A stretch of DNA of 64,000 nt from Monoplex corrugatus (Eukaryota; Mollusca; Gastropoda; Littorinimorpha; Ranellidae), in the NCBI GenBank assembly GCA_030674185.1, contig JAPXFY010000021.1, positions 69,743,748 to 69,807,747 of the forward strand, written 5' to 3'. How positions within the stretch are numbered: the stretch's first letter is position 1; each line of letters opens with the position of its first letter. Position numbers and translations under genes: made by a program. The notes under the pieces are model-generated. The model had not been told where the DNA came from and made no database searches. It saw only the letters and a list, made by a program, of their open reading frames with translations. Positions 45,321 through 57,885 of this stretch are shown in pieces.

Positions 45321-45699
45321 TGGCTGAGAGATGATTATTCTCATGGAGATTTGAAAGGAACGACAAATTGGAGGCAAGGCGACTGATTTTTGTTGTTGTT
45401 GTTGTTTTTCTTTTTTGAGAGTCTTGGGATCGAGATTATTTTTTTAGCAGAGTTCGACTACTGACTGCTTTTAGAGCAGATGGGACAGATCCATTGAGAA
45501 GAAAGGTATTGATGATATGTGTTATGAATGGAAGAAGCTCATGAAGTATTTATGAGAAGAGATGGACAAGTATGGGAATGAGCTCACAAGGCTGTTCAAT
45601 ATTTTAAACAACAGAAATATATAGCTAACAGTGGTGGTTCTGATTATTTGCCAGGATATTAATTTTACCTAACATAATCCATTATGCCTTCTGAGAAAT

Positions 45700-48056
45700 A
45701 CCACTCTGCAATTCTCCTGTTCTCTCGACATTTCTCCTCCTTCCCGTACCATGCGCACAGTGACTCGACGCAATCTCAAATCTATCGACCTCTCCTCATT
45801 TTCATCTGATGCCTCCCGTCTCCTTTCTGAAAAGTCACATAACCTTGCCGATGAATTCTATACTACTCTCCACCATCTTCTGGACACTCATGCTCCAGCC
45901 ACAACCCGTCTTTTACCTGACTGCCCCCCTACCCCCTGGCTCACTCATGAGATTGCCTGTGCAAAACGTGCCCGCCGCAGAGCAGAGCGCCGTTGGCGCA
46001 AATCCAAACTCACTGTACACAGGCAACTTTTCCAAGCCTCTAAAACAAAAGTATCCACCCTCATTGCATCAGCAAAAACAAGCTATTTCCAAACCAAAAT
46101 CCTGAATGCCTCTTCTTCAAAAGAACTCTTTACAACCATGAATCATCTCCTTGGCACACGAAAAGATCTACCTCTCCCAACAAAACATACAAATGAAGAA
46201 CTCCCATCTGTATTCTCCAAGTATTTCACCACCAAAATACAAACTCTTCGTGACAGGCTTGACAGGACACCCTGTCAACCATGCCCACCTGACCCTTCCT
46301 TCTCTGGCACACCTCTTACTACTTTTACCCCAGTCTCACAAGAAGAAATTTTCAACACAATCAGATCCATGTCGTTCAAAACCTGCGAACTGGATCCTCT
46401 TCCAGGTTCTCTCTACTCCGACTGTCTCCCTACTCTCCTCCCATTCATCACTGACATCATCAACACTTCTCTTCAAACTGGAACTGTCCCAGATTCTTTC
46501 AAGTCTGCTATTGTTCACCCTCTCCTCAAGAAACACAATTTAGACCCAAACGAACTAAAAAATTACCGGCCTATCTCTAATCTCTCTTTCTTGTCAAAAC
46601 TCCTTGAAAAAGTCGTCCTCAACCAGCTGAACTCTCACCTGTCTGCCAACAATCTCCTCAATCCTTTCCAGTCAGCCTACCGCCAGTGCCATAGCACTGA
46701 AACTGCCCTACTACACATTCTCAACAATCTCCTCCTTGCAACTGATACTGGCAAATCTGATACTCTCCTCACACTCCTTGATCTGTCTGCAGCCTTTGAT
46801 ACCATTGATCATGGTATTCTCCTTTCTAGACTTCATCATACTTTTGGCATCTCTGACATTGCTCTGTCCTGGTTCACTTCATACCTATCCAACAGAAAAC
46901 AAACTGTTCTCATCAATGGCACTTACTCCAAACCTGCATACCTGACCTGTGGTGTTCCACAAGGATCTGTCCTTGGCCCTGTTCTTTTCACTCTTTACAC
47001 CTCCCCCCTGTCCACCATCATCAACTCCCACTCTATAAAACACCACTTCTATGCTGATGACACCCAACTTCAAGACAGTGACTCACCTGATAATATACAG
47101 CGCCTGTGACTCGCACCACTGAGTGTTACTCGGACATTAAGAACTGGATGACGTTCAACAAACTTCAGCTTAATGACGACAAGACAGAAGCTATCCTCAT
47201 TGGCACCCGTCAGAAACTTTCTCAGCTGCCTCCTCTTTCTCTCCCATTATGTAACACATCAGTCCCAATTTCCGATTCAGCTAAAAATCTTGGTGTCTGC
47301 ATTGACTCTACCCTCTCCATGAACAACTTTGTTTCTCAAACTGCCAGATCTTGCTACTATCATCTCCATCGTATAAGGCTGATCAGGAAGTATCTCTCTG
47401 TCGAAACAACTGCAAAACTCGTTCTCTCCTTCATAATGTCTCGCTTTGACTGTTGCAATTCACTCCTGTCTGGTCTTCCTGCCTCCACCATTCACATCCT
47501 ACAGCGCATTCAAAACAATGCTGTACGCCTTGTACTCAAAAAGAAAAAAGCTGACCACATATCTCCTCTCCTGGCACAACTTCACTGGCTCCCTGTATCA
47601 AAGCGCATACAATACAAACTAGACACCATGTGCTACAAAAGCTTCACTAACGCAGCCCCCGATTACCTGTCAAGCCTACTTGAGATCTATCTTCCCTCAC
47701 GTATCCTCCGCTCTGCCTCCGATCCTCTGACTTTTCGCTTTCCACGCACTAAGCTCAATACCTATGGTCCACGAGCCTTCTCTGTTTCTGGTCCACTCTC
47801 CTGGAACAAACTTCCTCTCTCAGTCCGTCAGCAACCTACTTTTGTCTCCTTCAAGTCCGCTCTCAAAACTCACCTTTTCTCCTCCGCATAAAATCCTAAC
47901 CTCACTCAACCCCCCCCCCCCCCTCTGCAGTCTGTCTCCGCTCAGAGGGGAATCACATGGTTATAATATATAATTGTATATGCTATGCTCTCTATAATTT
48001 TCCATTGCTTTTATTTTGCTTTTATTACTTTTATTCTTTCTCCCCATTTATAGCCA

Positions 48057-48092
<36 letters not shown>

Positions 48093-48205
48093 CGTGTGCG
48101 TGCGTGCGTGCGTGCGTGCGTGTGTGTCTGCTTCAGCGCTTAGATTTGATTTTATCAAGATTTTGCGCTATATAAATATTGTAATTATTATTATTATTAT
48201 TATTA
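45700..48205 (+). mobile_element. L2-like LINE copy 4
   Basis: Almost identical over its length to the copy at 30461, but 5'-truncated a little later, within the endonuclease SDH region (CCACTCTGCAATTC at about 45701). The 3' UTR holds a GT/GCGT run (48057-48128), the AGCGC/GCGCT stem, TATAAATATTGTAATT and an (ATT)n tail. The 5' flank (AATCCATTATGCCTTCTGAG) and 3' flank (AATCTATTTTGCCCTCTGAA) agree at 16 of 20 positions, a possible diverged TSD. Confidence 0.93.
45751..47891 (+). pseudogene. L2-like ORF2 with a single frameshift
   Basis: The first frame (45751-47109, 452 residues) has a basic linker (KRARRRAERRWRKSK), NYRPISNLSFLSKLLEKVV, motif A DLSAAFD (residues 344-350), GVPQGS (401-406) and catalytic YADD (434-437). 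A one-base loss at about 47106 (CGCCTGTGACTC) breaks it against the copy at 30488. The second frame (47106-47891) continues with KNLGVCIDSTLSMNNF, the LLAQLHWLPVSKRIQ block and SWNKLPLSVRQ to the stop. Apart from this shift, the RT and C-terminal region are intact, indicating recent mobility. Confidence 0.93.
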
Positions 48206-48700
48206 TTATCAGACACAATCTATTTTGCCCTCTGAACCACTGTGCAAAACCACCGATGCCTATCTCTAACCGATAGCCTTTCGACTTATATTCACAATTT
48301 CTGAAGCTCACTAAGACCTAAACTATAGAATGATAGACAGAGAAACAGACCTACTTACATTCAAATAACAACACAACACCTAAAATTCAAACTTTCACAC
48401 AAATTTCTTTATTAGTACACATGCACTCATTGTCACTCACGCAACATTACAAATATTCACACATTATTAGTTCACATCCAACACAAAAACGGCAGTCACT
48501 ACGTCAACATCAGCCATCACGCACTGTCTATAGTTCAGAAACATCTTCAGACAATGGCACCTGGAGTCATGAGCTGGCGTTGCCAACGCCAAACATCACA
48601 AAGCTGAAGGATGCTCACAACAGTTGTACCGGTATTCAAAAGATGTGCACAAATAGACGATGAAAGCGCACCGAATACACATAAAAGACGAATGCACTTT
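48206..48700. other. Unique spacer with no recognised feature
   Basis: Mixed-composition sequence between two L2-like 3' ends. No ORF, tandem repeat or known repeat block was seen. Confidence 0.4.
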
Positions 48701-48710
48701 AAGATATGAT

Positions 48711-48786
48711 GTGCTCTCTGTGGTTTTCCATTGGTTTTATTCTTGCTTTTATTGCTTTTATTCTTTTCTCCCCATTTGTGGCCATG

Positions 48787-48849
<63 letters not shown>

Positions 48850-48940
48850 GTGTGTGTGCGTGCGTGTGTGCGTGTGTGTCTTTTCGGCGCTTGGATTTGA
48901 TTTTGTCGAGATTTGCGCTATATAAATATTTGTAATTATT
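48711..48940 (+). mobile_element. L2-like LINE, 3' UTR only
   Basis: TGCTCTCTGTGGTTTTCC through TTCTCCCCATTTGTGGCC, then (GT)n (48790-48844) with GTGC interruptions, CGGCGCTTGGATTTG and GCGCTATATAAATA. Only the 3' UTR was copied. The GT run lies in exactly the same place as in copies 3 and 4. Confidence 0.85.
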
Positions 48941-49185
48941 ATGTATGCATGTGCGTACGTATGTATGTATGTATGTATGTATGTATACGCTTAGATTTAT
49001 GTATGTATGTATGTATGCATGTATACGCTCAGCTTAGATTTATGTATGTAAGTATGTAAGCATGTATGTATGCATGTATACGCTCATATGTATGTAGGTA
49101 TGTAAGCATGTATACGCTCAGCGCTTAGATTTGATTTTATCAAGATTTTGCGCTATATAAATAAAATATATTATTATTATTATTA
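48941..49185 (+). repeat. (GTAT)n tract with L2 tail pieces
   Basis: GTAT runs interleaved three times with CGCTTAGATTTATG or ACGCTCA pieces of the L2 3' stem. It ends in a full tail: CAGCGCTTAGATTTG, TTTTGCGCTATATAAATA and (ATT)n. It looks like a second 3' end whose microsatellite has replicated stem fragments. Confidence 0.7.
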
Positions 49186-49299
49186 TAAGAAACGAAGTGA
49201 CGAATTAGTAGATTAAACAGAAGGAACCGCTGAAGGCGATGGACGACGACCTCTCTGAATTCATTGAGGTGACATGAGCTGAAGTGCCTTTCTAGTCTG

Positions 49300-50397
49300 C
49301 AGGGGTTCTGCTGATGAAAGTCTGGTTTGCGGGGGTTATGTCGATGAATGGCTGGTTTTTATGGGTTCTGCCGATAACTGGCTGGTTTTTATGGGTTCTG
49401 CCGATAAATGGCTGGTTTGCAGGGGTTCCGCTGATGAAAGTCTGGTTTGCAGGGGTTCTGCTGATGAAAGTCTGGTTTGCAGGGGTTCTGCCAATAAATG
49501 GCTGGCTTTTATGGGTTCTGCTGATAAATGGCTGGTTTTTATGGGTTCTGCCGATAAATGGCTGGTTTGCAGGGGTTCTGCCGATAAATGGCTGGTTTGC
49601 AGGGGTTCCGCTGATGAAAGTCTGGTTTGCAGGGGTTCTGCTGATGAAAGTCTGGTTTGCAGGGGTTCTGCTGATGAAAGTCTGGTTTGCAGGGGTTCTG
49701 CCAATAAATGGCTGGTTTGCAGGGGTTCTGCTGATGAAAGTCTGGTTTGCAGGGGTTCCGCTGATGAAAGTCTTGTTTGCGGGGGTTCTGCTGATGAAAG
49801 TCTGGTTTGCAGGGGTTCTGCTGATGAAAGTCTGATTTGCGGGGGTTCTGCCGATAAATGGCTGGTTTTCAGGGGTTCTGCTGATGAATGGCTGGTTTGC
49901 AGGGGTTCTGCCGATGAATGGCTGGTTTGCAGGGGTTCTGCTGATGAATGGCTGGTTTGCAGGGGTTCTGCCGATGAATGGCTGGTTTGCAGGGGTTCTG
50001 CTGATGAATGGCTGGTTTGCAGGGGTTCTGCTGATGAATGGCTGGTTTGCAGGGGTTCTGCCGATGAATGGCTGGTTTGCAGGGGTTCTGCTGATGAATG
50101 GCTGGTTTGCAGGGGTTCTGCTGATGAATGGCTGGTTTGCAGGGGTTCTGCTGATGAATGGCTGGTTTGCAGGGGTTCTGCTGATGAATGGCTGGTTTGC
50201 AGGGGTTCTGCCGATGAATGGCTGGTTTGCAGGGGTTCTGCCGATAAATGGCTGGTTTGCAGGGGTTCTGCCGATGAATGGCTGGTTTGCAGGGGTTCTG
50301 CCGATGAATGGCTGGTTTGCAGGGGTTCTGCCGATGAATGGCTGGTTTGCAGGGGTTCTGCTGATGAATGGCTGGTTTGCAGGGGTTCTGCTGGCAG
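49300..50397. repeat. 30-bp satellite array, about 36 units
   Basis: The unit is GGTTTGCAGGGGTTCTG then CTGATGAATGGCT. Left-half units often carry GATGAAAGTCT or GATAAATGGCT variants; right-half units are homogeneous. Because 30 is divisible by 3, long frames stay open on both strands (up to 465 residues, ten-residue TPANQPFIGR-like repeats). Substitutions between units do not favour silent sites. Confidence 0.96.
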
Positions 50398-50819
50398 TCG
50401 ATGGCCCCTCACAGCACCAGCCCAAAACGCCAGACGACAATAAAAGTCCCACATGATCATTCCTGCACAGTCCGTTACCCAGGTGCCCCACTGTTGCCAA
50501 CCTGTTGACAAAACTAACAGTAAAGAAGAAGGGAATAAGGAAGACAATCTTCACATACCGAAAAGGGGCATACAATGACGTTGACGACAGGGCTGGCACT
50601 ACATAACTACATACGAACCTACAATACTTGGACATCACGCTGATGTACTTCCGTCCCACACCATCTGGGGATGTTGAGATTGTATTCATCTACATTAACA
50701 GTATATTTCACACTGAAGCTTTGCGTGCATTAATCTACATTCACAGTTTATTTCAGACGTATGCTTTGTATTAATCTACATTTACAGCCTGACTGAAATG
50801 TTCTTTTTAATTCAGTGTT

Positions 50820-50841
50820 CCCCCCCCCCCAAAAAAAAAAA
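50820..50841. repeat. C11-A11 homopolymer junction
   Basis: Eleven C followed by eleven A, of the same form as C15-A15 at 36697-36726 and the long block at 16646. Confidence 0.95.
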
Positions 50842-50909
50842 CAACAACTTTTGGTTACCCAGGACGTATTTGAAAATATCTTGCCAGACACAAGATTATT
50901 TATCGTCCA

Positions 50910-51009
50910 NNNNNNNNNNNNNNNNNNNNNNNNNNNNNNNNNNNNNNNNNNNNNNNNNNNNNNNNNNNNNNNNNNNNNNNNNNNNNNNNNNNNNNNNNNN
51001 NNNNNNNNN
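50910..51009. other. Assembly gap of 100 N
   Basis: Exactly 100 N is the usual placeholder for a gap of unknown size. Linkage and distance between the two sides are therefore inferred by scaffolding. Frames drawn across it are meaningless. Confidence 0.99.
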
Positions 51010-51209
51010 GTGTGTGCCCATGCCCAAAAATGAAATGTGCACATCAAAGATTGTGAAAACACCCAGCATACACGCCCACTAAAGATGCAGAGTATGCAGC
51101 ACAATACGAATGGCTTGAGTTCTCCCTGCTCCAATGCCCTAAAAAAGTCTTGTTATGTGCAAAAACGCAGTGAATCAAAATGCATTTGGAAAATATCACA
51201 ACCCAAGAA

Positions 51210-51790
51210 TGATGCATGATACTACTACTATTATTATTATTATTATGACTAGTAATGATGATGATGATATTAACGACATGATAACAACAACGATGATAAT
51301 ACTGATGACGACGACGACGACGACGACGACGACGATGATGATGATGATGATGGTGGTGGTGATGGTGGTGGTGATGATGGTGACAATAACAATAGCAACA
51401 ACAACAATAATGATAATTAGGAGGAGGAGGATGAAGACGACGACGACGACAGTGGTAGTAATGAATATTACGATGATCATCATAATCATGACTGTCCTGG
51501 TAATAGTGGTGATGGTCATGATAATGATAATGGTGGTGATAATGATGAACATGATGATGACTACGATTATGATAATGATGATGATAATGAACATGACAAT
51601 AGTGATGATGATGATAACGATGATTACGATAATGATAAAGATGAAGATGACAATGACGATGATTATGATGATGGTGGTGGTAATGATGCAGATGATCATA
51701 ATCATCATCATGACAATATTTGTGATGGTGATGGTTATGCTGATGATGATAGTGATGATTACTTCTTGATGAAGATTGTAATGAGGATGA
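51210..51790. repeat. Degenerate (GAT/GAC/AAT)n trinucleotide region
   Basis: About 570 bp of GAT, GAC, GGT and AAT trinucleotides with pure (GAC)n and (GAT)n cores near 51310-51350. Its mirror counterpart is the CAT-rich stretch at 63566-63740, the outer end of the large inverted duplication. Confidence 0.9.
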
Positions 51791-53090
51791 TGATAATGAT
51801 TGATCAGTGTGACATATGTGTACAGGTCACCTGTTTATAAGTAAGGGGACTGATGATAATGATTGATCAGTGTGACATATGTGTACAGTTCACCTGTTTA
51901 TAAGTAAGGGGACTGATGACAATGATTGATCAGTGTGACATATGTGTACAGGTCACCTGTTTATAAGTAAGGGGACTGATGATAATGATTGATCAGTGTG
52001 ACATATGTGTACAGGTCACCTGTTTATAAGTAAGGGGACTGATGATAATGATTGATCAGTGTGATATATGTGTACAGGTCACCTGTTTATAAGTAAGGGG
52101 ACTGATGATAATGATTGATCAGTGTGACATATGTGTACAGGTCACCTGTTTATAAGTAAGGGGACTGATGATAATGATTGATCAGTGTGACATATGTGTA
52201 CAGGTCACCTGTTTATAAGTAAGGGGACTGATGATAATGATTGATCAGTGTCACATATGTGTACAGGTCACCTGTTTATAAATAAGGGGACTGATGACAA
52301 TGATTGATCAGTGTCACATATGTGTACAGGTCACCTGTTTATAAGTAAGGGGACTGATGATAATGATTGATCAGTGTCACATATGTGTACAGGTCACCTG
52401 TTTATAAATAAGGGGACTGATGATAATGATTGATCATGTGTGACATATGTTGTACAGGTCACCTGTTTATAAATAAGGGGACTGATGACAATGATTGATC
52501 AGTGTCACATATGTGTTACAGGTCACCTGTTTATAAGTAAGGGGACTGATGATAATGATTGATCAGTGTGACATATGTGTACAGGTCACCTGTTTATAAG
52601 TAAGGGGACTGATGATAATGATTGATCAGTGTACATATGTGTTACAGGTCACCTGTTTATAAATAAGGGGACTGATGACAATGATTGATCAGTTGTCACA
52701 TATGTGTACAGGTCACCCTGTTTATAAGTAAGGGGACTGACATGAATAATGATATGTGATCAGTGTCACATATGTGTACAGGTCACCTGTTTATAAAGTA
52801 AGGGGACTGATGAACAATGATATTGATCAGTGTGACATATGTGTACAGGTCACCTGTTTATAAGTAAGGGGACTGATGGCAATGGATAAGATATGATTGA
52901 TCAGTGTCACATATGTGTACAGGTCACCTGTTTATAAATAAGGGGACTGATGACAATGATTGATCAGTGTCACATATGTGTACAGGTCACCTGTTTATAA
53001 GTAAGGGGACTGATGCATGAGAATAATGATAAAATTGATCAGTGTCACATATGTGTACAGGTCACCTGTTTATAAGTAAGGGGACTGATG
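51788..53090. repeat. 63-bp satellite array, about 20 units
   Basis: The unit is TGATGATAATGATTGATCAG then TGTGACATATGTGTACAGGT and CACCTGTTTATAAGTAAGGG. Each unit contains the palindrome CAGGTCACCTG-like core with AGGTCA. Units from about 52430 onward carry random small insertions and deletions. A single diverged unit exists in inverse orientation at about 63500-63560. Confidence 0.95.
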
Positions 53091-53189
53091 GCAATGGTAT
53101 ACCCAGGCCCTGTGTCAGACAACTTAGATCATCACCCAGTGCAGCAGCACGATGCAACGTACACAGATTCTAGTTCTTTACCTAGGCAC

Positions 53190-54540
53190 CTGACATCTGA
53201 CACTTATAGCCACGTTACACACATTATTTAGATATAGACAATGTATGGCACTTATAGCTACGTGACACATTATTTAGATAGAGACAATGTATGGCACTTA
53301 TAGCCACGTTACACACATTATTTAGATACAGACAATACAGACACTTATAGCTACGTTACACACATTTTTAGATAGAGACAATTACACGACACTTATAGGC
53401 TACGTTACACACATTTTTAGATATAGACAATGAATGGCACTTACTACGTTACCACATTATTTAGATATAAGACAATGTATGGCACTTATAGCCACGTTAC
53501 ACACATTATTTAGATAAGACAATGTATGGCACTTATAGCTACGTTACACACATTATTTAGATACAGACAATGTATGGCACTTATAGTTACGTTACACACA
53601 TTATTTAGATAGAGACAATGTATGGCACTTATAGCACGTTACACACATTTTTAGATAAGACAATGTATGGCACTTATAGCCACGTTACACACATTATTTA
53701 GATACAGACAATGTATGGCACTTATAGCCACGTTACACACATTATTTAGATATAGACAATGTATGGCACTTATAGCTACGTTACACACATTTTTAGATAA
53801 GACAATGTATGGCACTTATACTAACTTACACATGTTTAATATAACAATGTATGCACTTATACACTTACACATTTTAGATATAGACAATGTATGGCACTTA
53901 TAGCCACGTTACACACATTATTTAGATATAGACAATGTATGGCACTTATAGCTACGTTACACACATTGTTTAGATATAGACAATGTATGGCACTTATAAC
54001 TACGTTACACACATTGTTTAGATAAGACAATGTATGGCACTTATAGCTACGTACACACATTGTTTAGATATAGACAATGTATGGCACTTATAACTACGTT
54101 ACACACATTATTTAGATATAGACAATGTATGGCACTTACAGCTACGTGACACACATTATTTAGATATAGACAATGTATATATGGCACTTATAGCTACGTG
54201 ACACACATTATTTAGATATAGACAATGTATATATGGCACTTATAGCTACTTTGACACACATTATTTAGATATAGACAATGTATATATGGCACTTATAGCC
54301 ACTACCACATGTTAGATACAGCATCAGCATTATATTTACGACACATTTAGAACAATGTATATATGACACACTTATTAGCCAGACGTTGCACTACACTACG
54401 TACACATTTTAGATATAGACAATGTATGGCACTATAAGCCACGTTACACACATTTATTTAGATATAGACAATGTATATATGGCACTTATAGCCACGTTAC
54501 ACACATTATTTAGATAGAGACAATGCATGTGTATGCGACT
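53190..54540. repeat. 48-bp satellite array
   Basis: The unit is ACACACATTATTTAGATATA then GACAATGTATGGCACTTATA and GCCACGTT. Several units are corrupted (53820-53870, 54295-54420), others expanded by TATA after GTAT. It shares TTTAGATATAGACAAT with the adjacent 39-bp array, so both come from one ancestral unit. 53091-53189 is a unique link present also in the right arm at about 63400-63500. Confidence 0.94.
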
Positions 54541-54544
54541 ATAC

Positions 54545-55640
54545 CATTAAGACAAGATAATACCTGTCTACGTGACAATATCATTTAGATATAGACAATA
54601 CCTGTCTGCATGACATATAGGTTTACGTTTAGATATAGACAGTACCTGATTACGTGACATATCGTTTTAAGATATAGACAACTGTACTACTGACATATAC
54701 CATTTAGATATAGACAATATCTGTTTACGTGTCATATACCATTTAGATATAGACAATACCTGTCTACGTGACATATACCATTTAGATATAGACAGTATCT
54801 GTTTACGTGACACATACCATTTAGATATAGACAATACCTGTTTACGTGACATATACCATTTAGATATAGACAATATCTGTTTACGTGACACATACCATTT
54901 AGATATAGACAATACCTGTCTACGTGACATATACAATTTAGATATAGACAATATCTGTTTACGTGACACATACCATTTAGATATAGACAATACCTGTCTA
55001 CGTGACACATACCATTTAGATATAGACAATACCTGTCTACGTGACATATACCATTTAGATATAGACAATACCTGTCTACGTGACACATACCATTTAGATA
55101 TAGACAATATCTGTCTTACGTGACCCCAATAACATACCATTTAGATATAGACAATACCTGTCTACGTGACACATACCATTTAGATATAGACAATACCTGT
55201 CTACGTGACAATACCATTTAGATATAGACAATATCTGTTTACGTGACACATACCATTTAGATATAGACAATACCTGTCTACGTGACACATACCATTTAGA
55301 TATAGACAATACCTGTCTACGTGACACATACCATTTAGATATAGACAATATCTGTTTACGTGACACATACCATTTAGATATAGACAATACCTGTCTACAT
55401 GACATATACCATTTAGATATAGACAATATCTGTTTACGTGACACATACCATTTAGATATAGACAATACCTGTCTACGTGACACATACCATTTAGATATAG
55501 ACAATACCTGTCTACGTGACACATACCATTTAGATATAGACAATACCTGTCTACGTGACATATACCATTTAGATATAGACAATACCTGTCTACGTGACAC
55601 ATACCATTTAGATATAGACAATACCTGTCTACGTGACATA
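54545..55640. repeat. 39-bp satellite array (left arm)
   Basis: The unit is GACACATACCATTTAGATAT then AGACAATACCTGTCTACGT, about 28 copies, alternating CCTGTCTACG and TCTGTTTACG forms. The frame-preserving 13-residue open frames on the minus strand are artefacts. The inverse-orientation counterpart is at 62150-62830. Confidence 0.95.
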
Positions 55641-55853
55641 GTTTATGAAACTGCGTTGGACACAAACAGATAGATAAAAAGAACGAGGGAAATATCAGAA
55701 GAAAAACAACTGCTCCCCCCCCCCCTATCAATTTGCTACTGACCAGAAATAACTTCAAGTTTTCAATAAATCACTGTAATGCATTATTAACATTTATCTA
55801 GTCTTTTTTCTTTGTATGTGTTTGTGTATGTGTGTGTGTGTGTGTGCGTGTGT

Positions 55854-55895
<42 letters not shown>

Positions 55896-55930
55896 CAATT
55901 CTTTCAATTCCTTCTGTTAGTTTTCACAAT

Positions 55931-56003
<73 letters not shown>

Positions 56004-56148
56004 CGACACACACACACACACAACACATACCACTACATACCACACACACAACACACTACACACACATACACATCACACATACTACACATACCACACACAC
56101 ACACATACACATACACCACACACACACACAACACAACACACACACACA

Positions 56149-56194
<46 letters not shown>

Positions 56195-56225
56195 CACATA
56201 CACATACACACACACACACGCACGC
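55641..56225. repeat. Left-arm link, (GA)n and (CA)n microsatellites
   Basis: The unique link (ACAAACAGATAGATA, AATAACTTCAAG, TTCAATAAATCACTGTAATG, TTTTTCTTTGTATG) is followed by (GT)n, a pure GA run at 55855-55893, TTCCTTCTGTTAGTTTT and about 280 bp of (CA)n with TACC interruptions. The same order is found inverted at 61575-62010. Confidence 0.85.
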
Positions 56226-56289
56226 ACGAATGCACGCAAACCCACCCCTCTCAAGCAAACCACAAAGACCTGTTCTTCTGTCGTTTGCC

Positions 56290-57010
56290 ATCTACATGGT
56301 CAAGTCATGACTGGCCATGAACGTGGTCTTCTTTGTCCACTCCTGTTGGCTGCCATGGAGTTTGCTGATCAGCCATGTCTTCTGCTGCTCCACTTGACAG
56401 AGGCGACATCGCTGAAACATGTCTTTCATCTGTTGGTCCTGTTAACCACAGGGCAAATCGGTGACGGCGTCAGCTTGAACTTGTGGTTCATATGGGCACT
56501 GAGCTGGTTATGCCCGGCTCAAAGCCTCAGGAGGACCACATATGCTGATCTCCAAACAGAAGGTAGTAGTCGTTTCTTTCTGTGTCCGTGACTTAAAGAA
56601 TGATGTGGTAATGCCCCTCATCTCGCTATAGTTGAGGCTGTCACTCTGGTTAGTTTTCTGGGGCTCCTCTTTTTGCTAGATGATAATACCGTCTCGTTTC
56701 CTGATATCCTGCAGTGAGTGGGCATCCACTGGAGGACTGTTTCTTTGGTTTTTCTGACTTGCTGGACAATCTTGGTCAGATGGGGGAAGGGGGTTAGCCT
56801 TGTCATTCTCCACAGTTTGGAGAACAGAGCAGATATGTGAAAAGATGAGCACTTGATGGCATGTATCATCCGTGTTATGAATCATGGAGGTAGATTATGT
56901 GAGTGCCTTTGTTTCTACTTCGTAATTGGCACAGTGTTTGCCTGCAGCAGCAGCACTGGCAGTTGTGCTTTGAGCCCCTTGGAAGTTGATGAGATAGCGG
57001 CTGCCCCATT
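56290..57010 (-). pseudogene. Decayed LINE RNase H and C-terminal zinc-knuckle region
   Basis: On the minus strand: AAAGKHCANYEVETKAL-like, then VRKTKETVLQWMPTHCRI and SGNETVLSSSKK (the W.P.HC.I.GNE block of I/Jockey-group LINE RNase H). Downstream come LTRVTASTIARDEG, an AGHNQL..HMNHKFKLTPSP-like segment and a degenerate C-rich knuckle (ICPVVNRTN...CFSDV). Stops and frameshifts occur throughout. The unrelated plus-strand frame over the same bases is rejected. Confidence 0.65.
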
Positions 57011-57250
57011 AATGGCATGTGTACTGTGTCATCTTGTATTTCTGTTGAGGTGACACGGGGGACATTGGTCCGGATTTCAAAGTCTAGCTGTTGTGGTGTC
57101 CAGAGTTCTGGTGATTGTAAAGACGACCGTGAACGTGTCTCTTCAGCAAGGATTGCTTATGCCATCAGATTTATGTCTTACTCTCATGGACAAAGCTTTT
57201 CTGTTTCATGTAATGTATTGAGATATCAGATTTCGTGTGTCTATGGTTCA

Positions 57251-57885
57251 GACGAAATCCCCTCATGCAAAATAACAGCAAATGGCACAACTTTGAGACA
57301 GGTTGATAAGTTTCAATATCTGGGAACGGGCATCTCACGAGATACAAGATGCACATCAGAATTAGCCAGCAGAATCAGCTACGCTAAAACAGCATTCAAG
57401 AAGATGAAAAACGTTCTTAACAACAAATGCCTATCAGTTAACATCAGGAAGAGAGTTCTTCAGTGTTAGATAGAACCAATACTGTTGTATGGTTGTGATG
57501 TGTGGACAGTCAACACGCAGTCAGAACAAAATTGAGGCAACTGAAATGTGGTTTCTAAGAAGACTGTTGAAAGTTCCATGGACAGCAAAGAAAACAAACG
57601 CAACAGTCTTGAAGGAGGCAGACACGAGAAGATCATTAATAAAGATTAGGAATAGACAAGCAACATTTATAAGACATTTTGTGACGCAAGAGAAATTAGA
57701 GCACATAGTCATAACACGAAAGCTGGAGAAAAGAGAGTACCAGTAGACCCAGGGAGGAAGTACTGGATGGACTTGCAGGGTGGCTGAGGACAGAGGGTGG
57801 GAGATGAACTTGCAGCAACGAGGGATAGACTCGTATGGCGGGCCATGATCACCAACGTCATGCAGCAGGGCACATGATGATGATA
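57251..57885 (+). mobile_element. RTE-like LINE, decayed copy
   Basis: Reads EIPSCKITANGTTLRQVDKF then YLGTGISRDTRCTSELASRI and NNKCLSVNIRKRVLQC, a stop, then NKIEATEMWFLRRLLKVPWT, RQATFIRHFVTQEKLEH and a shift before the TGCAGCAGGGCACATGATG end. ATGGTTCA at 57243-57250 and 57886-57893 is an 8-bp TSD. More diverged than the other copies, so older. Confidence 0.85.

Noticed and set aside
49292..50689. 465-residue minus-strand frame with ten-residue TPANQPFIGR-like repeats, and similar plus-strand frames
   Set aside because: The 30-bp period keeps several frames open at once on both strands, and substitutions between units are not biased to silent sites.
50748..51134. Frames crossing the run of N
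   Set aside because: They are extended through a 100-N scaffold gap and carry no information.
53667..55758. Several 60-185-residue frames in the 48- and 39-bp arrays
   Set aside because: 39 bp is a multiple of three and both units are stop-poor, so the open frames are automatic.
55812..56591. 259-residue plus-strand frame
   Set aside because: The first half is microsatellite. The second half is antisense to a recognisable LINE RNase H and C-terminal remnant on the minus strand.
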